From Robiginitalea biformata HTCC2501 (lineage in GTDB: Bacteria > Bacteroidota > Bacteroidia > Flavobacteriales > Flavobacteriaceae), in the NCBI RefSeq assembly GCF_000024125.1, contig NC_013222.1:2210501-2274500 (forward strand): a stretch of 64,000 nt of DNA. Reading direction: 5' to 3'. The notes beneath the pieces were generated by a model. That model saw only the letters and a program-made list of their open reading frames with translations. It was not told the origin of the DNA and did no database searches. Position 1 is the first letter of the stretch. The number at the start of each line of letters is the position of its first letter. Positions 36,989-46,237 of the stretch are shown one piece after another. Position numbers and translations under genes: made by a program.

Positions 36989-37798
36989 ATGAAGATACTG
37001 GTTATTGGAGCCGGTAACATGGGGCTGACATACGCTCAGGCCATGGCCAAATCCAAAATTCTCAAAAAGCGCAACATCATGATCCTCGACAGCGCCGAGG
37101 ACAAAGTGGAACAACTCAACAAAATGGCGCATTTTGACGCCTTTGAAAAACTCGAGGACTGCGTGCCCCAGGCCGATATGATTTTTGTGGCCGTCAAACC
37201 GCACCACAGCAAAAGCCTGTTCGAGGACATGGCGGGTCTGACCACCAAGGGCCAGATCATTATTTCCATCATGGCCGGGGTATCCATCGACTTTATCCGT
37301 AAGGCTACCGGGCTAAAGAAAATCGTCCGGGCCATGCCAAACCTCCCCGCCCAGGTAGGGAAGGGGCTAACCTCTTATATCGCCTCGGATGAGGTTTCGC
37401 GGATCGAAAGCCTGACCATCGAGGACTTGCTGAACACCACCGGGAAGTCCATCCTGGTGAGCAAGGAGAAATACATCGACGCCTCCACCGGAATTTCCGG
37501 GAGCGGGCCGGCCTATGTGTTCTATTTTATGCAGAGCATGATGGAAGCCGCCCTGCAAATGGGATTCTCCGCCAACGACTCCAAGGTCCTGGTCAGCCAG
37601 ACCTTCGAAGGGGCCATCGAGCTCTTCAACCAGTCAGACCTGACACCGGACGGCTGGATGAAGAAGGTGGCATCCAAAGGCGGGACAACGCAGGCCGCCC
37701 TGGATTCCATGGAAGACAACAAACTCAATGAATTGATAAAAGAAGCGGCCTTTGCGGCTTTTAACCGCGCCGTTGAACTGGGAGAAGCACACGTATGA
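36989..37798 (+). CDS. proC: Pyrroline-5-carboxylate reductase
   Basis: The 269-residue last enzyme of proline synthesis, reducing pyrroline-5-carboxylate with NAD(P)H. It opens with MKILVIGAGNMG (Rossmann GxGxxG) and has VKPH, RAMPNLPAQVGKG (about 113-125) and the substrate-site GISGSGPAYVFYF (about 168-180). Its stop overlaps the proB ATG as ATGA, and proC-proB-proA form one operon. Confidence 0.95.
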   Translation: MKILVIGAGNMGLTYAQAMAKSKILKKRNIMILDSAEDKVEQLNKMAHFDAFEKLEDCVPQADMIFVAVKPHHSKSLFEDMAGLTTKGQIIISIMAGVSIDFIRKATGLKKIVRAMPNLPAQVGKGLTSYIASDEVSRIESLTIEDLLNTTGKSILVSKEKYIDASTGISGSGPAYVFYFMQSMMEAALQMGFSANDSKVLVSQTFEGAIELFNQSDLTPDGWMKKVASKGGTTQAALDSMEDNKLNELIKEAAFAAFNRAVELGEAHV

Positions 37799-38571
37799 AA
37801 TACAAACAGCGAATAGTCGTAAAAGTAGGGACGAACGTCATGACCAACCGGGACAACCGGATCGTCCGCCCGGTCCTGCGCAACCTGGTATCCCAGGTAG
37901 CCGAACTGTACGAACGGGATATCATTACCACCCTGGTTTCCTCCGGTTCCGTCATTGCGGGGCGGGAAGTCCTGGGAAAATCCAAAATCAAGGACAAGAC
38001 CCAGCGCCGCCAGGTTTATTCGGCCATCGGGCAGCCGCGGATGATGCGGTTGTATTACAACATCTTCCACGATTACGGGATGAAATGTGCCCAGGTATTG
38101 CCCACCAAACGCGATTTCAACCCGGGAATCCACCGGGAGAATATGATCAACTGTTACGAAGGGCTGATGTCCGAAGGGGTGATCCCGATTGCCAATGAAG
38201 ACGATGCCGTGTCGGTGACCATGTCCATGTTCTCGGACAACGATGAGCTCGCCGGGCTGGTGGCCCAGCTCCTGAACGTGGATAAACTGATCCTGCTGAC
38301 GGATACGGACGGCTTGTATACAGGCCACCCGGATGATGCCGGCACGGAGCTGATCAGCCATGTATCCGTGGATGACGATGTAGACCAGTTTATCAAGGAG
38401 AACGGCAAGGGTGAAGCGGAAGGCCGCGGCGGCATGGGCTCCAAGCTGGATTTCGCCCAGAAAACCGCTGCCAAGAATATCCCGACATTCATTGCCAACG
38501 GCAAGAAGCCGAATGTCATCCTGGATATTATGGACGGTAAAAATGTAGGAACCAAAATCACAATGAATTAA
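37795..38571 (+). CDS. proB: Glutamate 5-kinase
   Basis: The 258-residue first enzyme of proline synthesis, phosphorylating glutamate. Motifs are RIVVKVGTNVMTN at the N-terminus, VSSGSVIAGRE (near 45), NEDDAVS (near 135), TDTDGLYTG and the GGMGSKLDFAQ segment (near 205) of the amino-acid kinase fold. At 258 residues it lacks the C-terminal PUA domain of the 367-residue E. coli enzyme. It is coupled to proC by ATGA and ends 2 bp before proA. Confidence 0.95.
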   Translation: MKYKQRIVVKVGTNVMTNRDNRIVRPVLRNLVSQVAELYERDIITTLVSSGSVIAGREVLGKSKIKDKTQRRQVYSAIGQPRMMRLYYNIFHDYGMKCAQVLPTKRDFNPGIHRENMINCYEGLMSEGVIPIANEDDAVSVTMSMFSDNDELAGLVAQLLNVDKLILLTDTDGLYTGHPDDAGTELISHVSVDDDVDQFIKENGKGEAEGRGGMGSKLDFAQKTAAKNIPTFIANGKKPNVILDIMDGKNVGTKITMN

Positions 38572-38573
38572 GC

Positions 38574-39773
38574 ATGCAATTATTAGATACTACTCATAAA
38601 AACAACGTATTAAAATCCATGATGCGCATCCTGGAAGAGGATCGCGAAGCATTGCTGGAGGCCAATAAAAAGGACCTGGACGCCTTTGACCGGGACGACC
38701 AGGCCCTCTATGACCGCCTGGTCATGGATTCTGCCAAGATCGACGGCATGATCCGCTCGGTGGGGGAGGTCCTGGAGCAGGATGATCCCGTGAACCGGGA
38801 AATCAGCCGGCGTACGGTATCTGACGGACTGGAGGTCATCAACAGGACGGCCCCCTTCGGGACGATCCTGATCATCTATGAATCCCGCCCCGATGTAACC
38901 GTCGAAGCCGCGGTACTTGCATTCAAGTCCAACAACAAAATCCTGCTCAAAGGCGGGAAGGAAGCCTACCACAGCAATGTGGCCCTGGTGGCCTGCTGGC
39001 ACAAGGCCCTGGAGGAAAACGACTTGTCTGCAGACTGGATCCGCATGCTGAAGCTCGACCGGCTGGCCACCCGGGAATTCCTGATGAACCCGCCGGAACC
39101 GATCGACCTGATCGTGCCACGGGGAGGCGAGCGGCTCATCGCCTTTGTCAAGGAGCACGCTACCTGCGCCGTGCTGGTCAGCGGCCGGGGGAATAATTTC
39201 CTCTACGTAGCCGAAGATGCCGATTGGGACCAGAGCCTCAAGGTGATCCTCAATGCGAAGACGGACAAGATTTCCGCCTGCAATGCCCTGGATAAAATCC
39301 TGATCAGTTCAAAACTTCCCGATTACGAGGACAAACTCAGGCAACTGCGGAAGGTGCTCAAGGCGCATTCCGTGAGTATCCTGGTCTCGGATCGCGTTGG
39401 GACCATCCTGCCGGAAGAAGAAGTGATCCAGGACGATTCTATCTGGTACGAGGAGTTCCTGGCGCTCAAATGCAGTATTGGCCTGGTGGACTCCACGGAG
39501 GATGCCATAGCGGCCATCAACAAATATTCGGGCGGGCACTCCGCCAGCATCATGACCCGGGATGACGAGAAGGCTGAAGCCTTTATGCAGCAGGTAGACA
39601 GCGCAGCTGTATACCGGAACGCCTCCACCCGGTTCACGGATGGCGGGCAGATGGGCGTAGGTGCCGAACTCGCCATCAGTACGGACAAACTGCACCACCG
39701 GGGGCCCCTGGGGCTCAACGAGCTGGTCACCAACAAATACTACGTCTACGGGGATGGGCACGTACGCGTTTAA
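38574..39773 (+). CDS. proA: Gamma-glutamyl phosphate reductase
   Basis: A 399-residue aldehyde-dehydrogenase-fold enzyme that reduces glutamyl 5-phosphate to the semialdehyde. The catalytic Cys is in KTDKISACNALDKIL (near 224). Also seen are IYESRPDVTVEAA (near 103), LIVPRGGERLI (near 180) and NASTRFTDGGQMGVGAE near 350. It is the last gene of the proline operon and ends before a strong terminator. Confidence 0.95.
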   Translation: MQLLDTTHKNNVLKSMMRILEEDREALLEANKKDLDAFDRDDQALYDRLVMDSAKIDGMIRSVGEVLEQDDPVNREISRRTVSDGLEVINRTAPFGTILIIYESRPDVTVEAAVLAFKSNNKILLKGGKEAYHSNVALVACWHKALEENDLSADWIRMLKLDRLATREFLMNPPEPIDLIVPRGGERLIAFVKEHATCAVLVSGRGNNFLYVAEDADWDQSLKVILNAKTDKISACNALDKILISSKLPDYEDKLRQLRKVLKAHSVSILVSDRVGTILPEEEVIQDDSIWYEEFLALKCSIGLVDSTEDAIAAINKYSGGHSASIMTRDDEKAEAFMQQVDSAAVYRNASTRFTDGGQMGVGAELAISTDKLHHRGPLGLNELVTNKYYVYGDGHVRV

Positions 39774-39824
39774 GCCCTTACCCTTCCGGAAGCAATTCCG
39801 GGGTAACGGGGTGTAGCAGTAAAA

Positions 39825-39862
39825 TCAAAAAGCCCCGGCCTGTTTTCAGGCCGGGGCTTTTC
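39825..39862. terminator. Bidirectional terminator between proA and ppdK
   Basis: Fifteen-base arms (AAAAGCCCCGGCCTG and its complement) surround a TTTT loop, with A and T runs outside. It serves proA from the left and ppdK from the right. Confidence 0.9.
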
Positions 39863-39871
39863 ACTTTCCGA

Positions 39872-42601
39872 TTAATCCCGGAGAACCGCCTGGGCGGCGG
39901 CAACCCGTGCGATTGGCACCCGGAAAGGGGAGCAGCTCACGTAATCCAGGCCGGTGCGGTGGCAGAATTCCACAGAGGTGGGTTCCCCCCCGTGTTCTCC
40001 GCAAATCCCGGTTTTAATCCCCGGCCGGCCCCGGCGTCCGAGTTCGGTTCCCATCCGGACCAACAGGCCCACGCCTTCCTGGTCGAGTTTCTCGAAGGGG
40101 TCTGCCGGCAGGATGCCTTTTTCCAGGTAAACCGGCAGGAATTTGCCCGAGTCATCCCGGGAATACCCAAAGGTCATTTGGGTCAGGTCATTGGTCCCGA
40201 AGGAAAAGAAATCCGCATGTTCGGCAATTTTGTCGGCCAGCAGGGCCGCCCTGGGGACTTCCACCATAGTGCCTACCGAGTATTCAACAGAATCTTTTCG
40301 CTGCCTGAAAACCTCGGCGGCCGTTTGGTCGATGATGGCTTTCTGCTGGACAAATTCCTCTACGGTACCTACAAGAGGAACCATGATTTCCGGCCGGGTT
40401 TCAATCCCTTCCACCTTCAGCGCCAGGGCGGCTTGCAGGATGGCCCGAGTTTGCATCTCCGTAATTTCCGGGTAGGTATTCCCAAGCCGGCACCCGCGGT
40501 GTCCGAGCATCGGGTTGAATTCTTCCAGTTCGGCCACTTTGGATTTCACCGCATCCAGCGAGATATGCAGGTCCTCGGCCAGTTCCTTTTGGGTGGCCAA
40601 CTGGTGGGGGACGAATTCATGCAGTGGCGGATCCAGGAGCCGGATGGTCACCGGCAGGCCTTCCATGGCCCGGAAGATCCCTTCAAAATCCTTTTGCTGC
40701 ATGGGTAAAAGCTCCTTCAGTGCCTGCCTGCGCCCTTTCACAGTATCGGCCAGGATCATTTCCCGCATGGCCTTGATGCGGTCTACCTCAAAGAACATAT
40801 GCTCGGTACGGGCCAGGCCGATTCCGCGGGCGCCAAAATTTCGGGCCACCCGGGCATCTGTCGGGTTATCTGCATTGGCGCGGACTTCCATGCGGGCAAA
40901 AGTATCGGACAGTTCCATCAGTTCGGCGAATTCGCCGCTGAGTTCGGGCTCCCGGGTGGCCACCTTTCCCTCCAGAATGTTCCCCGTAGTCCCGTTGATG
41001 GAAATCCAGTCTCCTTCGTGATATTCGTGGTCGCCCACCCGGAGGATGCGGTTGGCGTAGTCGATTTTCAGGGCCCCGGCCCCGGACACACAGCATTTTC
41101 CCATGCCTCGTGCCACTACGGCAGCGTGGGAAGTCATCCCGCCCCGGGCCGTGACGAATCCCCTGGCCAGATGCATCCCCTCCAGGTCTTCCGGGGAGGT
41201 TTCCACCCGGACCAGGATACTGTTTTTAAATTTCCCGGCTTCGTCTGCAAAGAAAACGATCTGGCCGGTGGCTGCACCCGGGGAGGCGGGAAGCCCCTGG
41301 GCAATCACCTGGGCCTCCTTGATGGCAGCCGGGTCAAATACCGGGTGCAGGAGTTCCTCCAGTTTGGCCGGGTCTATGCGCAACAGGGCAGTTTCCCGAT
41401 CGATACTTCCCTCGCGCAACATGTCCATGGCTATTTTAACCATGGCCGAACCGGTTCGCTTCCCGTTGCGGGTCTGCAGGATCCAGAGCTTGCCCTTCTG
41501 GATGGTGAACTCCATATCCTGCATATCCAGGTAATGGGTTTCCAGTTTCTGCTGGTATTCAAACAATTCCTTATAGATGTCCGGCATGAGTTCTTCCAGG
41601 GAAGGGAAATTTTCGCGCCGATCGGATTCGGATACCTGGGCCAGTTTTGCCCATTGCTCCGACCCGTGCCGCGTAATTTGCTGGGGGGTGCGGACGCCGG
41701 CCACCACATCTTCCCCCTGGGCATTGATCAGGTATTCCCCGTTGAACTTGTTTTCGCCAGTGGCCGCATCACGGGTAAAGCAGACCCCGGTCCCGGAATC
41801 CGTGCCCATATTCCCGTAAACCATGGCCTGCACATTGACGGCCGTCCCCCAGTGTTCGGGGTAGCCGTTCATCTTTCTGTAGTATACTGCCCGGTCCCCG
41901 TTCCAACTGTTGAATACGGCGAACACCGCACCCCAGAGCTGTTCCCAGGGGTCTGTCGGGAACTCTTTCCCGGTGCGTTTGCGGACGATATCCTTAAAAT
42001 CGTACACCAGGTCTTTCAGGTCCTGGACGGTAAATTCCGTATCGTGCCGGATATTGCGTTTGTCCTTGAGGTGGTCGATAATTTCCTCGAAGGGGTCCAG
42101 GTCCTGTTTTGTCTCGGGTTTGAGGCCCATGACCACGCCGCTGTACATCTGGATGAACCTGCGGTAGGAATCCCAGGCAAATCGCTCATTCCCGGTCTTT
42201 TTGATAATGCCTTCAAGGGTTTGTTCACCAAGGCCGAGGTTCAGTACCGTATCCATCATCCCGGGCATGGACACGCGGGCTCCGGATCGAACCGACAGGA
42301 GCAACGGGTTTTGCGGGTCCCCAAAAGTAGTCCCCATCGATTCTTCAATTGCGGCAATGGCCTCCCTGACTTCAATTTCAATTTTTTTGAGGACGGCTTC
42401 CTTCCCCTCCTGCGTATATAAAGTACAAACCTCTGTGGTAATCGTGAAGCCCGGGGGCACCGGGATACCGATCCGGCTCATTTCGGCCAGGTTGGCGCCC
42501 TTTCCGCCGAGCAGGTTCTTCATTTCCCGGGTTCCGTCCGCCCGCTTATCGCCGTAGCGGTAGACGCTCAATTCTTTCTGTGTAGCTGTGAGTGTTTTCA
42601 T
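39872..42601 (-). CDS. ppdK: Pyruvate, phosphate dikinase
   Basis: This enzyme interconverts pyruvate, ATP and phosphate with phosphoenolpyruvate, AMP and pyrophosphate. The start at 42601 gives MKTLTATQKELSVYRYGDK and a 909-residue product; the upstream ATG at 42712 adds an unconserved 37 residues. The ATP-grasp domain has LLGGKGANLAEM, the swivelling domain has the phospho-His in GGMTSHAAVVARGMG (near 415), and the PEP-binding barrel ends with GICGEHGGEP. It is monocistronic. Confidence 0.95.
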   Translation of the reverse strand: MKTLTATQKELSVYRYGDKRADGTREMKNLLGGKGANLAEMSRIGIPVPPGFTITTEVCTLYTQEGKEAVLKKIEIEVREAIAAIEESMGTTFGDPQNPLLLSVRSGARVSMPGMMDTVLNLGLGEQTLEGIIKKTGNERFAWDSYRRFIQMYSGVVMGLKPETKQDLDPFEEIIDHLKDKRNIRHDTEFTVQDLKDLVYDFKDIVRKRTGKEFPTDPWEQLWGAVFAVFNSWNGDRAVYYRKMNGYPEHWGTAVNVQAMVYGNMGTDSGTGVCFTRDAATGENKFNGEYLINAQGEDVVAGVRTPQQITRHGSEQWAKLAQVSESDRRENFPSLEELMPDIYKELFEYQQKLETHYLDMQDMEFTIQKGKLWILQTRNGKRTGSAMVKIAMDMLREGSIDRETALLRIDPAKLEELLHPVFDPAAIKEAQVIAQGLPASPGAATGQIVFFADEAGKFKNSILVRVETSPEDLEGMHLARGFVTARGGMTSHAAVVARGMGKCCVSGAGALKIDYANRILRVGDHEYHEGDWISINGTTGNILEGKVATREPELSGEFAELMELSDTFARMEVRANADNPTDARVARNFGARGIGLARTEHMFFEVDRIKAMREMILADTVKGRRQALKELLPMQQKDFEGIFRAMEGLPVTIRLLDPPLHEFVPHQLATQKELAEDLHISLDAVKSKVAELEEFNPMLGHRGCRLGNTYPEITEMQTRAILQAALALKVEGIETRPEIMVPLVGTVEEFVQQKAIIDQTAAEVFRQRKDSVEYSVGTMVEVPRAALLADKIAEHADFFSFGTNDLTQMTFGYSRDDSGKFLPVYLEKGILPADPFEKLDQEGVGLLVRMGTELGRRGRPGIKTGICGEHGGEPTSVEFCHRTGLDYVSCSPFRVPIARVAAAQAVLRD

Positions 42602-42922
42602 AGAAATGGACTTTGCTTGCCGTGTATTATGGTCACGGTCCGGGAGTAAAGGTAGGGGCATGCGACAGGGTATAATATGATAAACATCAGCCGGAAGGAA
42701 TCCGTCGGGCATGTAGATATCCCTGGGATTTTACAGTTGACTGATTTCGGGACCGGCGTGACTTTCGGGCCAAAACAGGGTAGAAAAATGAGGTGATATT
42801 GAATTTAAAAAAAAACTTCAAGTTTAAAACTCACATTCACAAGCACTTAGGTGAATGGTGACATTTATCAGGTTTTAGGCTGTAATCCTGTCGGAAATTT
42901 GTCCCGAAAAACAAAAGCAGTC
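42602..42922. other. 321-bp divergent region between ppdK and yceI
   Basis: No gene is supported. TACCTTTA on the minus strand (42647-42654) is one base off TAnnTTTG and could serve ppdK. A purine-rich run (GAATTTAAAAAAAAAC) precedes the YceI gene. Confidence 0.35.
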
Positions 42923-43528
42923 ATGAATACACACCAACACCTCAAACGATCTTATCGTTTCTTATGGATGTCCATCGCCATCCTGGTCCTTTCCGGAACC
43001 CCGGCAATCGCCCAGGAATTCAGCCTCAAAAACGGGACAGATGACGTGCTCGTTACCGGGACATCCACCCTGCACGACTGGGAGATTACCGTTGAGGAGA
43101 AATCCGGGACCCTGGCCCTGGATACTTCCGGCGAGTTACCGGCCCTGCAGCGCCTGAATCTGCAGATTGTGGCCGAAAGCCTCAAGAGCGGAAAGGGAAG
43201 TATGGACAAAAACACCTATAACGCCCTGAATACGGACGACCACAAGGACATCCGCTTCCGGATGAAGGAAGTTCGCTCCCTGGAACCCGTACAGTCTCCC
43301 GGAAAGCAGTACAAAGCTGTGCTGGGGGGGACACTGACGGTAGCAGGGCAGGCGCGGGAGATTGACCTGGAATGCGTCCTGACCATCGAAACGGGCCGGG
43401 TGCTATTAAAGGGAAGCGAACCCCTGCGGATGACCGACTACGGTATCGAACCGCCAAAAGCCTTACTGGGAACAATCAAAACCGGTGACGAGATCGAGAT
43501 TCATTTCAACACGGTCTGGACCCGATAA
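42923..43528 (+). CDS. YceI family periplasmic protein
   Basis: A 201-residue exported YceI protein. The ATG at 42923 (MNTHQHLKRSYRFLWM) gives a proper signal peptide ending near AIAQ; the in-frame ATG at 42851 would bury it. The domain shows VTGTSTLHDWEITVE, the usual STLHDW motif, and GTLTVAGQAREIDLEC. YceI proteins form an extended beta-barrel that binds isoprenoid or other long lipids. It starts a three-gene plus-strand operon with an outer-membrane barrel and another YceI protein. Confidence 0.88.
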   Translation: MNTHQHLKRSYRFLWMSIAILVLSGTPAIAQEFSLKNGTDDVLVTGTSTLHDWEITVEEKSGTLALDTSGELPALQRLNLQIVAESLKSGKGSMDKNTYNALNTDDHKDIRFRMKEVRSLEPVQSPGKQYKAVLGGTLTVAGQAREIDLECVLTIETGRVLLKGSEPLRMTDYGIEPPKALLGTIKTGDEIEIHFNTVWTR

Positions 43529-43559
43529 ACGCAATACTCACTATTAAAACCACAATCAG

Positions 43560-44828
43560 ATGAAAACGTTCACGCATTATTCATTGTTAGCATTTATGCT
43601 TCTGTTCAGCCTGTCTGCCTGGACGCAAAACAACAGGCAGCTGGATAATTTCCGGTCTCCGGACAAAGACGGCATCAACGTCTTTGAAGCCCCGAAGGAT
43701 ACCATCCTGACTTTTGACGGGTTAAAGGTCCGCGTAGGGGGCTCCTCCACGCTGCAATTCCAGGCGCTCGACCACGAGAACTCCGGGGCCGTGGAACTCA
43801 TTGAGATCGGAGACAACTTCAACCTGGCAACCGCCAACCTGGATTTGGACGTGGCACTGGCCAAAGGGGTCCGCATGCACCTGCGTACTTACCTGTCTTC
43901 CCGCCACCACCCGGAACCCTACGTAAAAGGCGGGTATTTCCAGATCGACAACCTGGACTTTATCAGCCCCGGGCTGCTGGGGGAAGCCATGAAACACCTG
44001 ACGGTTAAAATCGGGCACATGGAAAATAACTACGGGGATGCCCACTTCCGGAGGAGCGATAACTCCCAGGCCATCTATAACCCCTTTGTGGGCAACCTGA
44101 TCATGGATGCCTTTACCACCGAGGTAGGGGGCGAGGTCTATTACCGTTCCCACACTGGATGGTTTGGTATGTTCGGCCTCTCTAACGGCAAACTGAACCA
44201 GGCGGTCACCAACCCCGGGGCCACCGGCCTGTCCGTCCTTGGAAAGTTGGGGTATGACAAGCAGATAACGGATGATTTCCGCTTTCGCCTGACAGGGTCT
44301 GTCTATACAACGGGCAAATCCGGACGGGTCTACCTCTATAGTGCAGACCGTACAGGGTCCCGGTATTACCTGGTTATGGAAGATGTGGATGCCTCGGCAA
44401 CCAGCAACTTCCGCTCCGGTCGCTACGACCCGGGGATGCGGAATGAAATTACCGCTTTCATGTTCAACCCCTTCCTGAAATACAAGGGTCTCGAATTCTT
44501 CGGCACCGTTGAACTCGCAAGCGGCAAGGCGGATGCTGAGCCGGACACCCGCTCGGCCACCCAGATTGCCGGGGAACTGATTTACCGTTTTGGCCGGAAT
44601 GAGAACTTCTATGTAGGCACCCGTTACAACACAGTCAGTAGCGACGACCCCTCTGGAGCGGATATCAACATCGACCGGTTCCAGTTGGGCGCAGGGGCGT
44701 TCCTGACCAAGAACATCCTCACAAAACTGGAGTATGTAAACCAGCAGTACGACGGTTTTGACACGACCAGCATTTTCAATGAAGGTGCATTTAAAGGGGT
44801 GATGTTGGAGGCAGTGATTAGTTTCTAA
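43560..44828 (+). CDS. Outer-membrane beta-barrel protein
   Basis: A 422-residue protein with a signal peptide (MKTFTHYSLLAFMLLFSLSAWTQ) and alternating beta strands ending in Phe (VMLEAVISF), the outer-membrane insertion signature. It resembles phosphate-selective-porin-like barrels of Bacteroidetes (GGSSTLQFQ near the start, YFQIDNLDF, IGHMENNYGDAHFRR). The position between two YceI genes suggests transport or binding of the same ligand, but substrate is unknown. Confidence 0.8.
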   Translation: MKTFTHYSLLAFMLLFSLSAWTQNNRQLDNFRSPDKDGINVFEAPKDTILTFDGLKVRVGGSSTLQFQALDHENSGAVELIEIGDNFNLATANLDLDVALAKGVRMHLRTYLSSRHHPEPYVKGGYFQIDNLDFISPGLLGEAMKHLTVKIGHMENNYGDAHFRRSDNSQAIYNPFVGNLIMDAFTTEVGGEVYYRSHTGWFGMFGLSNGKLNQAVTNPGATGLSVLGKLGYDKQITDDFRFRLTGSVYTTGKSGRVYLYSADRTGSRYYLVMEDVDASATSNFRSGRYDPGMRNEITAFMFNPFLKYKGLEFFGTVELASGKADAEPDTRSATQIAGELIYRFGRNENFYVGTRYNTVSSDDPSGADINIDRFQLGAGAFLTKNILTKLEYVNQQYDGFDTTSIFNEGAFKGVMLEAVISF

Positions 44829-44842
44829 TACCATTTTTATGG

Positions 44843-44886
44843 GAAGCCCCGGGGTGTTGGAGGATTTACAACTACCCCGGGGTTTA
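44843..44886 (+). terminator. Hairpin between barrel and second yceI
   Basis: Twelve-base arms AAGCCCCGGGGT and ACCCCGGGGTTT (one G-T pair) enclose a loop with a short GTTG/CAAC inner stem. Only a weak T run follows, so it may be an attenuator or RNA-stability element rather than a full stop. Confidence 0.5.
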
Positions 44887-44902
44887 TAAATTTTACCGCA
44901 CC

Positions 44903-45502
44903 ATGGTTACATTTTCAACATTCGTCGCAAAAACAACGGTATTCGCAGTAATTGCGGCTTTCCTGTTATTCATCGGGGACGAGGACAGTGAAACCACGGT
45001 TCATATCCACCCGGAAAGCGAAGTTGTTATTGCGGGAACCACCAATGTGAATTCCTTTGACTGCAGCTATATCCTGGAAGATAAATCCGACCCCCTTCAC
45101 GTAGTCTACGAAACGAAGGATGGAAAATTCCTCTTCAGCAAAGCGGAACTGTTCCTGCAAAATTCAGGTTTTGATTGTGGCGGCCGGGGCATTAACCGGG
45201 ACTTTCAGGAACTCTTGAAAACAGAGGACCACCCCAGGGTATTATTGGAGTTGTTATATGCGGAGGTACCCGAGAAACCGTCCGACGTTATCCGGGCGGG
45301 GCTTCGTATAACCCTGGCAGGCGTCTCCAGGGAGTTCGAGACGGAACTTATCTGCGATATGAACCCGGACCTTTGTATCTATGGCAACTTTGTGATGCAC
45401 CTGAGCGACTTTGACCTGGAGGCACCCCGTAAAGCACTGGGGATTATACAGGTAGACGACCGGATTGAAGTACAGCTTAACATTAAGTTGCGGCCCTATT
45501 AA
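44903..45502 (+). CDS. Second YceI-like protein
   Basis: A 199-residue protein with an N-terminal hydrophobic segment (about 8-24) and a divergent YceI fold: VVIAGTTNVNSFDCSYI replaces the STLHDW motif, followed by FDCGGRGINRDFQELLKTEDHP and MHLSDFDLEAPRKALGIIQVDD, the last being a classic YceI C-terminal pattern. Several Cys residues distinguish it from the first YceI. It lies 74 bp after the barrel gene and before a strong terminator. Confidence 0.75.
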   Translation: MVTFSTFVAKTTVFAVIAAFLLFIGDEDSETTVHIHPESEVVIAGTTNVNSFDCSYILEDKSDPLHVVYETKDGKFLFSKAELFLQNSGFDCGGRGINRDFQELLKTEDHPRVLLELLYAEVPEKPSDVIRAGLRITLAGVSREFETELICDMNPDLCIYGNFVMHLSDFDLEAPRKALGIIQVDDRIEVQLNIKLRPY

Positions 45503-45550
45503 ACGGGATGTACAGGTATTTCCGGTGCCCGGGATGAGGCGCCAAACTCA

Positions 45551-45583
45551 AAAAGCCCCGGCCAAATACTGGCCGGGGCTTTT
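45551..45583. terminator. Bidirectional terminator after the second yceI
   Basis: Thirteen-base arms AAAAGCCCCGGCC and GGCCGGGGCTTTT around AAATACT. It can end the YceI operon (plus) and the small membrane gene at 45644-45820 (minus). Confidence 0.85.
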
Positions 45584-45643
45584 AGCTTCGGATCAACATG
45601 CTCGTTCCCGAAGCGCTGATTAACTGTAAACACCCGGATATTT

Positions 45644-45820
45644 TCATATCGGTCCTTCCGAGAAAAAGAACAACAGGAAGTAAACGGCGGTGAGCAGGGA
45701 CAGGGTTACGGTTGCCAGGAACAACCAGGTTATGATTTCCGACTTTTCGAATGCGCCCCCGGGGCTGCCGGGATAGCACCTTTTCAGGAATCTGCTGAGG
45801 GAAATTACGAAGTGGGCCAT
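45644..45820 (-). CDS. Small hypothetical membrane protein
   Basis: A 58-residue product beginning MAHFVISLSRFLKRCYPGS, a short amphipathic basic start, then one hydrophobic helix (about 30-52) rich in Leu and Phe, ending SEGPI. The longer frame back to 45955 is not credible as protein. Supporting a real gene are the single clean membrane helix and the bidirectional terminator 60 bp downstream. No function is recognised. Confidence 0.5.
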   Translation of the reverse strand: MAHFVISLSRFLKRCYPGSPGGAFEKSEIITWLFLATVTLSLLTAVYFLLFFFSEGPI

Positions 45821-46046
45821 GCTGGGGGTGATTTTCGATTTGAAGTGAAGGTACGCCCTTGATGACCCATTCCATGCTACATATGTAGCCGAATGTGCAA
45901 TAAATGTAACAGGGAGGGTGCAGGTGAGCCGGCTGGGCAGTTGGGTCAGTGCCACGCTATCCGATTAGGGGATAGGTCGACGGGGGTTACACCCCACCCG
46001 TCTGATAAAGGAGCGAAACAGCGAATTATTCCGGTTTTCGATAATT

Positions 46047-46237
46047 CTACAGGAAATTGGGTAAATCCCTGGTTCCATGTAGGACCCGGACAATATAAAC
46101 AGCGTCTTTCCTTATTTGATTAAATATCGAATGGCCGGATTAAAGGAATGTTCCTCCTCCGTATAATCGAAGATTTCACTGATGTCCTGATCGGCTGTCT
46201 GGGAGAGTATGTAGTTGCGGTTGGTTTTGGCTGTCAT
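46047..46237 (-). pseudogene. ParE-type toxin remnant with internal deletion and frameshift
   Basis: Overlapping the antitoxin stop by one base (TGATG), a frame starts MTAKTNRNYILSQTADQDI and runs SEIFDYTEEEHSFNPAIRYL, a typical ParE N-terminus, then stops at 46112. In another frame the DNA continues FNQIRKDAVYIVRVLHGTRD and ends LPNFL at 46047, exactly a ParE C-terminus. About 45 central residues are missing and the two halves are out of frame. The toxin is therefore dead, while its antitoxin gene is intact. Confidence 0.8.

Noticed and set aside
40799..42421. 540-residue plus-strand frame opposite ppdK
   Set aside because: The minus strand encodes an unmistakable pyruvate phosphate dikinase; the opposite frame has shadow-type composition.
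45644..45955. 103-residue version of the small membrane gene
   Set aside because: The first 45 codons have no protein-like pattern; only the part from 45820 forms a credible small membrane protein.
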